Shown: positions 9,197 through 18,152 of the stretch, in pieces
Numbering within the stretch: the stretch's first letter is position 1
How the letters are laid out: each line of letters starts with the position of its first letter
Assembly: GCA_016284045.1 (NCBI GenBank)
Contig: JAEEOB010000237.1
Coordinates: 1-53,639, forward strand
From: Bacteroidaceae bacterium
GTDB lineage: Bacteria > Bacteroidota > Bacteroidia > Bacteroidales > Bacteroidaceae
Length of the DNA: 53,639 bases
Direction of reading: 5' to 3'
Made by a program: the position numbers and the translations under genes
Notes under the pieces: generated by a model
What the model was told of the DNA's origin: nothing
Databases searched by the model: none
Seen by the model: only the letters and a program-made list of their open reading frames with translations

Positions 9197-11203
9197 TTAT
9201 TTCGATACTTTCAGCATGGCGAAGGTTTTAGCCGGGATATTGTATGCCCAGGCGGTGTTCTTGCCGCTGCTCTGGATTGTCACTTTCGATGTTTTCGGAA
9301 CGATTTTCTCTGGCTCGTCGAGCGTGTTCTCACCGGTGAGGTCAGGAGAGTTGAACGTAGTGAGCTCTGCTGAGGTCACACCGCTCAGTCCGTTCAGGTT
9401 CACGTTGATGGACTGCGCTTTGTCACCTGTGTTCACCACCTTCACAATCACGCTGTTGCTCTCTTTCTCAAACACGGCGCTGGCGAACAGACCGTCCTGG
9501 TCGTCGTTTCCTGCCACTGGCTTTCCGTTCATCGTGAGCGACAGCACGTTGCTGCCTTTGTTGCGGCTGAATAGCTGCTGAACGTAATAAGAGCAGCTGC
9601 GGAACGAACGCAGGTTGTCGTACCAGATCATGTCGGGACGCCACTGCCAGCCGTCGATATGGGCGAACAGAGGGGCATAGGTTGCCATATCCACCACGTC
9701 GGCATTGCGTTCCATGCCGGTCATGAACGCTGCCTCAAGCAAAGCGGCGTTGAAGTGGTTCCATTTCTTTCCACGTCCGTGGCAGGCATATTCGCCGGCA
9801 AACACATGAGGACCCTTGCGGTCGTAGTTATCGTAGCGGTTGCCTTGTGAGAGGAACCAGTCCTCAGGACGGTAGAAATGCTCATCAACGAGATCCGCGC
9901 CTATCTTCTTCATCTCGGGCCACAGGTAGTCAAACTGCTTGCCCTCGGAGTCGGGACCTGATGTGCCGATAATCTTGATGTCGGGATATTTGGCACGTAC
10001 CTGCTCCACGAACGGTTTGAGGTTCTCAGGATAGATTTCGTCCCACTGCTCGTTGCCGATGGCCACAAACTTCAGGTTGAATGGTGCAGGGTGTCCCATG
10101 TCGGCACGCAGTTTTGCCCATACGTTCTTTGACGGATCACCGTTGGCGAACTCAATGAGGTCGAGCACGTCGTCGATATAAGGCTGGAGCTGGTCCACCG
10201 GTACATGGGCGTCGCTGCGCTTCGAGCCGTTCTGGAACTCACAAGCCAGACCTACGCTCAGCACGGGAAGCGGCTCAGCGCCAATCTCCTCGCTCAGACG
10301 GAAATACTCATAGAATCCCAGTCCGTAGCTCTGGAAATAGTCGGCATAATAGCGGTAGGTGAAGGTGTTCTCCCAGCGGTTTTTGTTGGTCGGACGGTTC
10401 TCAACCGGTCCTACGCTGTTCTTCCACTGATAACGCTGCTCAAGCGTCGTGCCCTCAACGATGCAGCCGCCAGGGAAGCGGAACACGCCCGGATGAAGGT
10501 CTGCCAATGCCTGTGCAAGGTCCTTGCGCATACCGTTCTCATCACCATGGAACACATCGGCAGGGAACAAGGAAATATGCTCCAAATCGACAGAACCGGT
10601 GCCTGAGCGGTGATGCTCATCATCCACCATCAGGATGCGCACGTTCGCCTTGTCAATGGTGCGGCTGCTCTTGATGGTGCAGCTGTACTTCTTCCATTCT
10701 TTGGAATCAACTTTGATGTCGGCTGTCGAAAACTCCTGATGCTCGCCCATCGTGTGCTGGTCAACAAACTGAATCCACAGGGTCTGCGGCTTCCCGTCGG
10801 GCACACGTGCCCAAACGCTGAATTTATACTCTGCGTCCTTCTCCAGTCCGATGCCGAAATAACCTTCGTTCTGAAGACCAGTCCACATATCACGGTGTCC
10901 GGCGCTCGTCAGGTGAACATAGTAAGGGTTCTTGTCGAACGGCCCGTCGTTCTTTACCTCTACCTTTCCGAAGGCGTCCCAGCCCATGAGATGGTCGGGC
11001 GTGAACTCAAACGAGCGGTTCTTGATTAGCTCACCGTAAAGGCCGCCGTCAGCAGCGAAATTGATGTCCTCGAAGAAAATACCATACATCGTTGGCTGAA
11101 CGGCTGCACCAAGTTTCTTGGTGTTAACCTCCATCTGATGCATCTGTGCGTTCGCACTCGCCGCCAAGCATAGGGCGGCTAAAAATACTCCCGTTTTTTT
11201 CAT
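9197..11203 (-). CDS. GH51 alpha-L-arabinofuranosidase with N-terminal carbohydrate-binding domain
   Basis: A 668-residue GH51 enzyme of the longer architecture. A signal peptide (about 1-19) is followed by MYGIFFEDINFAADGGLYGELI, then a beta-sandwich CBM-like insert (about 75-215). The catalytic barrel has FRFPGGCIVEG, the acid/base in AIGNEQWDE (E385) and the nucleophile in FAGEYACHG (E471), and a C-terminal beta domain follows. It is expected to remove arabinose from arabinan or arabinoxylan side chains. It lies downstream of the AT-rich C25 protease pair on the same strand, separated by about 90 bp, and is probably transcribed separately. Confidence 0.92.
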   Translation of the reverse strand: MKKTGVFLAALCLAASANAQMHQMEVNTKKLGAAVQPTMYGIFFEDINFAADGGLYGELIKNRSFEFTPDHLMGWDAFGKVEVKNDGPFDKNPYYVHLTSAGHRDMWTGLQNEGYFGIGLEKDAEYKFSVWARVPDGKPQTLWIQFVDQHTMGEHQEFSTADIKVDSKEWKKYSCTIKSSRTIDKANVRILMVDDEHHRSGTGSVDLEHISLFPADVFHGDENGMRKDLAQALADLHPGVFRFPGGCIVEGTTLEQRYQWKNSVGPVENRPTNKNRWENTFTYRYYADYFQSYGLGFYEYFRLSEEIGAEPLPVLSVGLACEFQNGSKRSDAHVPVDQLQPYIDDVLDLIEFANGDPSKNVWAKLRADMGHPAPFNLKFVAIGNEQWDEIYPENLKPFVEQVRAKYPDIKIIGTSGPDSEGKQFDYLWPEMKKIGADLVDEHFYRPEDWFLSQGNRYDNYDRKGPHVFAGEYACHGRGKKWNHFNAALLEAAFMTGMERNADVVDMATYAPLFAHIDGWQWRPDMIWYDNLRSFRSCSYYVQQLFSRNKGSNVLSLTMNGKPVAGNDDQDGLFASAVFEKESNSVIVKVVNTGDKAQSINVNLNGLSGVTSAELTTFNSPDLTGENTLDEPEKIVPKTSKVTIQSSGKNTAWAYNIPAKTFAMLKVSK

Positions 11204-11292
11204 TGTTTTTTTTGTTTAAAGTTTATATTGTTTTATTTTATTATCTGATTATAAAATAATTGAGTGAATAATGAAACCGCTCCAAAATGAAT

Positions 11293-12108
11293 TCATCTTT
11301 TTAATAATATCCTTCCATTTTTTATAAATAAACCTTTAGAAGGCTCGGTAGGTATTATTCTACCACTAAGGTCGAAGAATTCTGTTGACATTCTAGCTCT
11401 TTTCTTGTTTAAAGCCTTATATGTTGATTTGATAGAGGTTGTCATCTTTTGGTAATCTTCTATAGAAAAAATACACGTTTCACCTTCAAAACATTCAATT
11501 AGTTTGGGGGGATACATGTCTGTGAGCACTGCATAGTAATCAAATGGATTCATAAGATTTCCTATTCCTTCAACAACAGACATAACCCCCATATTGTAAA
11601 CATCGGAAGAGTTCTCTCCGTCAATTGTTGAATTATCTATAGATACAATCCATTCATTATCAATTATATACCTTATAATTCCGCAAACCAATTCTTCTTT
11701 TTTTGATTTGTTAGTCAGAGATATTAGCATGTCTTCGCTTACTTGACAAGAAAATGTTTCTCTCTCATCTGGAAGAAAATCATAAATGATTATTTCTTCC
11801 AGTCCTGGATACTCCATTCGATAGACTTTTCCACCGTCTTCACGGAACCAATAATCAAAATAATAATTATCAGAATTATCGCAAACAATGTTGTAATAGA
11901 TAGCATCGCCTTTTTCAACTTTTTCTCTCACTTCATAATAATAATCTATCCAATATGAATCATTGTTGTTAACATTATGACCTTGGAATCCCTGACAATG
12001 CCATTTTTTCCCCAATTTCAAAAAGGGCTGATACTCGTGTTGTGCTTGAATGCTGAAAGGCATTATAAGAAACAAGTCTGTAATTAAAAAAATAATAGTA
12101 ATTCTCAT
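11293..12108 (-). CDS. Secreted protein of unknown function with Por-tail-like C-terminus
   Basis: A 271-residue exported protein: signal peptide about 1-22 (SIQAQ), then an aromatic, acidic domain with no family I recognise. The last about 30 residues (FFDLSGRIIPTEPSKGLFIKNGRILLKR, positions 243-271) follow the pattern DLxGR...P..GlYI..GrkvllK of C-terminal sorting-type tails in Bacteroidetes. It begins 12 bp after the stop of the C25 protease gene, so the two form an operon. Both are visibly AT-richer than the surrounding enzyme genes. It could be a partner, inhibitor or substrate of the protease; nothing in the sequence decides this. Confidence 0.72.
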   Translation of the reverse strand: MRITIIFLITDLFLIMPFSIQAQHEYQPFLKLGKKWHCQGFQGHNVNNNDSYWIDYYYEVREKVEKGDAIYYNIVCDNSDNYYFDYWFREDGGKVYRMEYPGLEEIIIYDFLPDERETFSCQVSEDMLISLTNKSKKEELVCGIIRYIIDNEWIVSIDNSTIDGENSSDVYNMGVMSVVEGIGNLMNPFDYYAVLTDMYPPKLIECFEGETCIFSIEDYQKMTTSIKSTYKALNKKRARMSTEFFDLSGRIIPTEPSKGLFIKNGRILLKR

Positions 12109-12120
12109 TTGGTTTTTAGT

Positions 12121-14334
12121 TTACTGAGGTTGTATTTCTAGTGATGCACCTTTTTTTACCTCGAAATTGTTCTTAATAAATATTTGATTTGAAGTGATTT
12201 TCGTTTTTCCTTCCTCAACTATCACAGGACCATGTGGTTTAGTGTTTGTTACATCACTTCCAATGTTAACTTCATTTGATATTACATGAATATCATGGTT
12301 TTCTGTTTCATTTTGAATATAGACTGTCTGTCCATATAGTGCAATGTAAGGAATGTAGTCAGGTTTTGTAATACATAAAGTTCCACTCTCACCAATACCC
12401 GAAAAAGAATATTGATGTACATCTTTTACGATTTCATAATAATCGTTGTGAGCTTCCTCGTTACCTTTAATACATATTCTACAACCATCGACTCCTGTGT
12501 TCACAAACAAAGAGTCATTCTGCATAGAAAGTATAACATTATTAAATTTTTTTGGTTCTGAAAAAAACAAAGGCATCTCTGGATCACCCAAAATATTAAG
12601 AGCATATAAAAGCCATCTTCCAGGGTTGCCGTAACTATCAGCACTGCTCGCCATACCTATTTTTAGATCTTTAAATGAAACGGCTAACTGTTGACTTTGG
12701 TTTGAGAGAAGTAATTGAAAAAAAGTTCTATAATAATTTCTTATATGTGGATACCAGTTTTTTCTGGAGCAACCAACATAAAACAGAATTCCACTATTAG
12801 GATTATGAAAAAAAGATCTTCCTAAATTTAAAGGAAAATCAAAAGCGTTTGTATAACATGCTGTTGTTATAATTGTAGAAACTCCCAAATTAATCAGAGA
12901 ATCTGAATATTCTGTTGAATAGCGATAATCCCAATCTTCATTTTCCATCTGATAGGCTTCTTCTATTCCATGAGTGTCTATATATGCAATAGAATATCCT
13001 TTGCCTAATTCAGTCTGTAGATGTTGTGCGGAGAATTCATATTCTGCACCATCAGGAAAATCAGTACAAGTGTCATATAATCTTACTCTTTGAACATTAG
13101 GCCAATAGGACTGTATTATATTATTAAAAAGATATTGTCCATCAATTTCTACATTGCTGTGTAGTGCGTTTCCTTGTGGTGTGCCAACTGTGTATCTACC
13201 ACACATTAATATATTATCCTGCCAATCTTCGATATTAGGCCATCTTTCATAATTGATAATTCTGTCAACAATCGTATTTGAATCAGAAATTGATGAGACA
13301 GGAAGTCTGGCTATAGTTATTTCTGGTGTAATGTCAATAGAATCTTCAATTTCTCCCAAAACTCCGTTTCCATTGCAATCCCAATCCATGGAATCAAAAC
13401 AACTATAAAACATGTCTGTAGGAGTGGTGTCGTTTAAATTATTAAATTTAATGTAACATAACTGTGTTGGTACAATAGAACAATTTCCCGCAAGCAATAC
13501 ATATTTTAATCCATGGAATGCACCATCGTAATAATTTTTTATGGCATTTTTAATTCTCATTTGAAGTGTTGAACCTGAATATTGACTATTAATTTCCTCT
13601 ATAGTTAATACTTTAGTCCTAACACCTTTCATCGTTTTCCAATTTGCCAATCTATCAAAAGGTGTTAGAAATGATTGAGGGGTAATAATTATGTATTCAT
13701 AATCAACACTATCTGTATAATTTGAATATCTTTTGATGGAACATTCTTCGTTAAGGATAGATTTATCCGAATCATCCATAAAACTATTATCACCATAATA
13801 AGATTGGACTTTAACATCATGTTGTTTGACCGTTACTGTAATTATTTTGTTTAAGAATAGTCTTCTTGAAGCAGAATCAAATCTAAAAGGAAAAATTCTT
13901 AATCCAATAAGATTCATTCCATCTGTTTTATAAACACCAGTTAATTGCGCTACACAGCTATTTTGATTGTTGTAAACATTTTTTGAATAATAATTTATCA
14001 GTTTGTTGTTAGTGTTCGACACTTCAACAATAGGTGTATTTGACCGTATTGAAACATTCTTTTTTATCAGAGAATCTTCACAAGAAACAAAAATCTCATC
14101 AAATTCTTTATTAGCATCTAAGGGTATATTTAAATAAACAAAAGGAATTTCAGGCGACAATGTGTCACCAGAAAAAAACAAGTTCAAAAAGTCCGATTCA
14201 ATACTTATAACCCCATCATTCTCTTGAATATCAAAGAGAGAGATTGGATATGTGAGTTGTATCACTTTATCGTGTTGGGCAAAAATATCCAAATGTATAC
14301 AAATAATCAATATAAAGAAGATTGTTCTTTTCAT
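12121..14334 (-). CDS. Peptidase C25 (gingipain) family cysteine protease
   Basis: A 737-residue exported protein with a signal peptide (about 1-19, DIFAQ) and a beta-rich pro-region to about 215. The C25 catalytic domain starts at YEYIIITPQSFLTPFDRLANWKTMKGVRTKV. The catalytic pair appears as H455 in IDTHGIEE and C493 in TTACYTNAF, with the spacing typical of gingipains, followed by GILFYVGCSRKN and LGDPEMPLF. The C-terminus ends with a repeat-like strand pattern (NQIFIKNNFEVKKGASLEI). Family members are secreted, often by the type IX system, and degrade host or dietary protein. First gene of a two-gene AT-rich unit inside a glycan-enzyme block, which suggests separate acquisition. Confidence 0.83.
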   Translation of the reverse strand: MKRTIFFILIICIHLDIFAQHDKVIQLTYPISLFDIQENDGVISIESDFLNLFFSGDTLSPEIPFVYLNIPLDANKEFDEIFVSCEDSLIKKNVSIRSNTPIVEVSNTNNKLINYYSKNVYNNQNSCVAQLTGVYKTDGMNLIGLRIFPFRFDSASRRLFLNKIITVTVKQHDVKVQSYYGDNSFMDDSDKSILNEECSIKRYSNYTDSVDYEYIIITPQSFLTPFDRLANWKTMKGVRTKVLTIEEINSQYSGSTLQMRIKNAIKNYYDGAFHGLKYVLLAGNCSIVPTQLCYIKFNNLNDTTPTDMFYSCFDSMDWDCNGNGVLGEIEDSIDITPEITIARLPVSSISDSNTIVDRIINYERWPNIEDWQDNILMCGRYTVGTPQGNALHSNVEIDGQYLFNNIIQSYWPNVQRVRLYDTCTDFPDGAEYEFSAQHLQTELGKGYSIAYIDTHGIEEAYQMENEDWDYRYSTEYSDSLINLGVSTIITTACYTNAFDFPLNLGRSFFHNPNSGILFYVGCSRKNWYPHIRNYYRTFFQLLLSNQSQQLAVSFKDLKIGMASSADSYGNPGRWLLYALNILGDPEMPLFFSEPKKFNNVILSMQNDSLFVNTGVDGCRICIKGNEEAHNDYYEIVKDVHQYSFSGIGESGTLCITKPDYIPYIALYGQTVYIQNETENHDIHVISNEVNIGSDVTNTKPHGPVIVEEGKTKITSNQIFIKNNFEVKKGASLEIQPQ

Positions 14335-14522
14335 TTTATTATTTTAAGTGATTTTTGATTGTATTGTTCTGGCGTTCTGGTTTATTACTTCTTTTTTAAG
14401 AAAACCATTGCCTCCATAGTTTAATTCATTCTGCTTAATCATATATGGGGAGTGTATGGAAACTATTAATCTATAAACTGATTTTGATTCCTATAAACTT
14501 CAAACATAAATATTTGACACTT

Positions 14523-17500
14523 TCACTGCCCCGCCATGATATTGATAATCATGACGACATCGCTGATATCCACGTTCTCGTCGCGGTTCACATCGGCGTC
14601 TTCGTAGATATCGGTCTTCGCCATGGTGTTGATGGTGGCGACCACATCGCTGATATCCACCACGCCGTCATGGTTCACGTCTCCTGTAAGATATGCCACA
14701 GGTTCTGGCTCTGGATGAGGAATGTCGGTCAGTGTCAGTTTGAAGCGGTCGGCACTCCACCAGCCCGACTCTGGCAGGTCGGCTTGCAGTTTCAGCGTCA
14801 GCACATCTCCTCGCTCAACAATAACCGTGTCGGTCTTTACTTCAAACCAGCCGGATGGGTAAGCCGAACCGCTGACTGCCACAGAGCCTTGTCCTTTCGT
14901 TGTCGTTGTCTGAATAATCTGACCGTTAGTGGCGGTGAGCGACAACGAAGCATTGGCCGATGCCCTTACCAACACGCTCAGAACATAACTTCCTGCGGGC
15001 AGACCTTTGATGTCCTGGGCCATCTCCGAAGTGTACGCGCTTCCTTTCCAGATGTTCCAGTAGGGAGCGCTGCTCTCACCGTTGTAGGGGTTCGCACTGT
15101 CGTAGTCAATGTTCTTTGTGGTCCAACCATAACTGGTGGAGCGGTTGCACTCGTCGTTTACAATAAACCGGGTGGCATCTCTTGCGACAAATCCGGTGCT
15201 GTCGGGCTCTGCGCCCGCAATCTCAGGCATGAGGTCATAGAGAAGCGAGTCGTTATGCTGTTTCAGCCTATCGACATCGAGTCCGTCGAGTCCGTCAAGG
15301 AGGATAAGCTGGAAATTGTCGGCGCCGGCCCAGCGTCCGCCCATCTCACCGAGGTTACGGATTCCTACCCGCATTTTGCCGTCTTCCACAACGATGCTGT
15401 CGATGATGGTGAAGGTGGATGTGTCAAGTTCGCTGTCTTTCGTCACTGGTGCGAAATATAGTTGGTCAGTGGTCTGAGCATACAGCCCGACGCTACCGTT
15501 CACTTTCGCGCCTTCTTCGTTGTTCGAACTGTTGAACACATTGGCTTTAAGACGGTAGATGCCGTTGGGAAGTTCTTCCTCGATGTCCTGGTAGTAGTTG
15601 AAGCTGATGACCTTTGCATTACTGCTCCATACCTCGAAATAGGTGTCACCGGTGGCTTTCGTGTAGCCGTTCATTGCGTCGCGGGAGCAGGTCCAGCTAT
15701 TGACGTTGTTTTTGTCCTCGGTCTCAATTTGAGGGTTCTTGATGTAGCCGCTAAAGGCGGATGAGCTGCTGACAGTCACATCGTTCAAGGTGATGACGGT
15801 GACGCGGAACAAATCGTTCTCAATGTCCATGCCTGTGGCATCCACACCGGTGATTTTCACCGTTGAACTCTCAAACAGCGAGCGGTCGGTCTCCTCATAG
15901 ATGGTCACCCAGTTGCCGGAAGCATCCATCCGTTCAACTAGCAGGCGGCCGGTCATGTCCTTATTCGGGTTTGTCACTTCGAACGTGAGGGTTTGTGTCT
16001 CGTTGTTCAAACTGACATCCACTGATGGGTTTTTGGCACTTGGCGTCCAGAATGTCGGCTCTTTCGTGTAATTGGCGTTGTAGGCAAAGGTGGAGCGGTG
16101 GTCACGATAGACCTGACCTGCCGGTGTGATGCCTCCGTCTTTATAGAACATCCAACTCCAGTAGTTGTCGAAGCTGTAGATGCAGTAACGCTCAATCCAT
16201 CCGCATTCCTCCATCCGCTGAAGCAGCACCTGCAGGTATTTGCGGTAAGTACCGTATTTGTCGCTGTAGCCGTTCCAGCTCTCACCCCACGATGAGCCGA
16301 TTTCCAGCTCGGTAATCCAGAGAGGGCGGTGGACGCTGTTCCACACTTCCTTGCAGCGGTCAACGAAATAACTGGCGTAACCGCTCTCGCTTCGTCCTTC
16401 GATGTCCCAATAGGCATGGGTGACTGCGAAGTCGCAGCGGTTCTGCATATTATCCACGTAGTTGAAGTAGTTGGTCAGATAACTGAAATCAGTGGGCTGG
16501 GGCGAGCCGATGCGCCCGCCGCTTGCCTTGAAGTCGTTGGTGATGGTGTAGGCGGTCCATTCGTTGATGGTTCCGCCGCAGCTGCATTTATCGCTCGTAT
16601 GCTGCTCAGAGTGCTCCGGCTCGTTGAGTGAGAGGGCGGCGCTGACGGTTTTGTTGTTCACCTCTGTCGCGCTCGGCCAGTAACGGTGTTGGCGGCAGGG
16701 CACATATTCCATGTTAGACGTGGAGTTGTAGCCAGCGCTCCAGGTCCAGAACCATGAGGCACGGAGAGTCCCGCCTTTGCTGCCTCCGCTGGTGCTTCCC
16801 CAGCCTTTCTTGCTCAGATACTGCCAGGGTTTCACATACACGGAGCTGACACGCTTGGAGAGTGAAGCAGGGAGGGCCACTTCTAGGTCGCTGTGGTCTG
16901 CCACATACACGCGGCTGTAACCGCCGTCGTTCACGCCGGATGCCACTGTCGCCATATAGCCGCGGCGCAGAACAAAACTCGTCATCGTGTTGCTCTGATT
17001 TTTCAGGTCGGTGTGGCTGCCCACGCCGAGCGTGAACTCACCGTTTGTGCCCTGACAGGTCATGATGGTTTCTGGGATGGGAATCACAGCTGCTCCGTTG
17101 AGCCATACAACCACACGGCAGTTCGTGCCGTTTTTGGCGGCCTCACCGTTGATTTTCACGTATCTCATGTAGCTGTTGGTCACATCGCTGACGAGTATGT
17201 TATCGAACACAAGCCAGGTGCGGTCGCTGCCTAAGTTGACAGTGACGGCGGTACCGAGAATGGGCTTGTCGTTCGAGGTGATATGGATGTCGATCGCATC
17301 GCTGCGGTCGATTGTGCGGTTACGAAGCTGGCAGTAGTCGATTTCGCTAACGCCCTGAGCGTTGGTATAGACCTCGCTCTCGTATGCCTGACGTGCCTCG
17401 GTCCAAGTTTTGCCGTTGCTGGGGATGACGGTGAACTGTGAGTGGCTGCCTTTTGGCTTGTCATAATACACGCTCACGTAGTCCGACCCTTTGTTCGCGC

Positions 17501-17924
17501 CATCCACGCCAAGGTATTTACCGTTTTTCTTATTGACAAGATAGGTGTAGGTTCCTTCCGACAATTTCCAGAGAAAACGGTCATCTGTGGATTTATTGCT
17601 CTCAAACACCACATTATAACTGCTTGAACTGCTTGCCGCAAAGTATTTGCCAGTGCTCAACTGACGCAGCAGCACATACCCGTCGGTGCCCGACTCCTCC
17701 GCTCTGAACACATAACTTTCCTTGTCGCTGTTGATGGAGAAAGCGGATAGGGCAGGGGTACTTCCGTCGCTGCTACTGCCAAGCAGCTTCTCATAAATAT
17801 TCAGCCACAGGTAGTATTCGGTGTCAGGCTGAATGGGTGCAGCAGACAGAAATGATAATGGAAGCAAGTAGAGTAAGATGCTTGCTAAAATTCTGGAAAA
17901 GCAGTTGCTGTACACTTTTTTCAT
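14523..17924 (-). CDS. GH128-type endo-glucanase with accessory domains and dockerin-like tail
   Basis: A 1133-residue exported protein. A signal peptide (about 1-29) precedes a beta-trefoil-like domain (about 30-170) and a beta-sandwich region. A catalytic domain of the Asl1/GH128 type (about 370-610) begins near ASWFWTWSAGY. The candidate acid/base is E435 (SLNEPEHSEQ) and the candidate nucleophile E539 (WITELEIGSSWG); VTHAYWDIEGR also fits. Two beta-sandwich carbohydrate-binding-like modules follow, then a dockerin-like pair (TGDVNHDGVVDISDVV, ADVNRDENVDISDVV). GH128 enzymes cleave beta-1,3-glucan, but the exact linkage here is inferred. The tail matches that of the pectate lyase. Confidence 0.78.
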   Translation of the reverse strand: MKKVYSNCFSRILASILLYLLPLSFLSAAPIQPDTEYYLWLNIYEKLLGSSSDGSTPALSAFSINSDKESYVFRAEESGTDGYVLLRQLSTGKYFAASSSSSYNVVFESNKSTDDRFLWKLSEGTYTYLVNKKNGKYLGVDGANKGSDYVSVYYDKPKGSHSQFTVIPSNGKTWTEARQAYESEVYTNAQGVSEIDYCQLRNRTIDRSDAIDIHITSNDKPILGTAVTVNLGSDRTWLVFDNILVSDVTNSYMRYVKINGEAAKNGTNCRVVVWLNGAAVIPIPETIMTCQGTNGEFTLGVGSHTDLKNQSNTMTSFVLRRGYMATVASGVNDGGYSRVYVADHSDLEVALPASLSKRVSSVYVKPWQYLSKKGWGSTSGGSKGGTLRASWFWTWSAGYNSTSNMEYVPCRQHRYWPSATEVNNKTVSAALSLNEPEHSEQHTSDKCSCGGTINEWTAYTITNDFKASGGRIGSPQPTDFSYLTNYFNYVDNMQNRCDFAVTHAYWDIEGRSESGYASYFVDRCKEVWNSVHRPLWITELEIGSSWGESWNGYSDKYGTYRKYLQVLLQRMEECGWIERYCIYSFDNYWSWMFYKDGGITPAGQVYRDHRSTFAYNANYTKEPTFWTPSAKNPSVDVSLNNETQTLTFEVTNPNKDMTGRLLVERMDASGNWVTIYEETDRSLFESSTVKITGVDATGMDIENDLFRVTVITLNDVTVSSSSAFSGYIKNPQIETEDKNNVNSWTCSRDAMNGYTKATGDTYFEVWSSNAKVISFNYYQDIEEELPNGIYRLKANVFNSSNNEEGAKVNGSVGLYAQTTDQLYFAPVTKDSELDTSTFTIIDSIVVEDGKMRVGIRNLGEMGGRWAGADNFQLILLDGLDGLDVDRLKQHNDSLLYDLMPEIAGAEPDSTGFVARDATRFIVNDECNRSTSYGWTTKNIDYDSANPYNGESSAPYWNIWKGSAYTSEMAQDIKGLPAGSYVLSVLVRASANASLSLTATNGQIIQTTTTKGQGSVAVSGSAYPSGWFEVKTDTVIVERGDVLTLKLQADLPESGWWSADRFKLTLTDIPHPEPEPVAYLTGDVNHDGVVDISDVVATINTMAKTDIYEDADVNRDENVDISDVVMIINIMAGQ

Positions 17925-18003
17925 AAGGTGGTTCAGTTAGTCGTGATTACAAAAGCAGAGAAAGATGTATGATAGAAGTTCCGTATCTGTAGTTTTTACT
18001 TTG

Positions 18004-18011
18004 CAAATATA
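18004..18011 (-). promoter_or_regulatory. -7 box upstream of the GH128 gene
   Basis: On the reverse strand TATATTTG fits TAnnTTTG about 80 bp before the GH128 start. A matching -33 TTG at standard spacing is not evident. Confidence 0.4.
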
Positions 18012-18094
18012 CATAAAAAAACTCAATTTTAAACCACATGCTTTAATAAAAAGTATTTTTTTGATTTGCCATTCATGCTTTCGACTTATTTTTA

Positions 18095-18102
18095 TATATT
18101 TG
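18095..18102 (+). promoter_or_regulatory. -7 box upstream of the MG2-like gene
   Basis: TATATTTG followed by C fits the Bacteroidetes -7 box and lies about 50 bp before the start at 18153. The -33 element is weak. Confidence 0.45.
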
Positions 18103-18152
18103 CAGACAAATAATATATTCGCACGTTACCTTTTTACCCAGCTTTTATTCAC

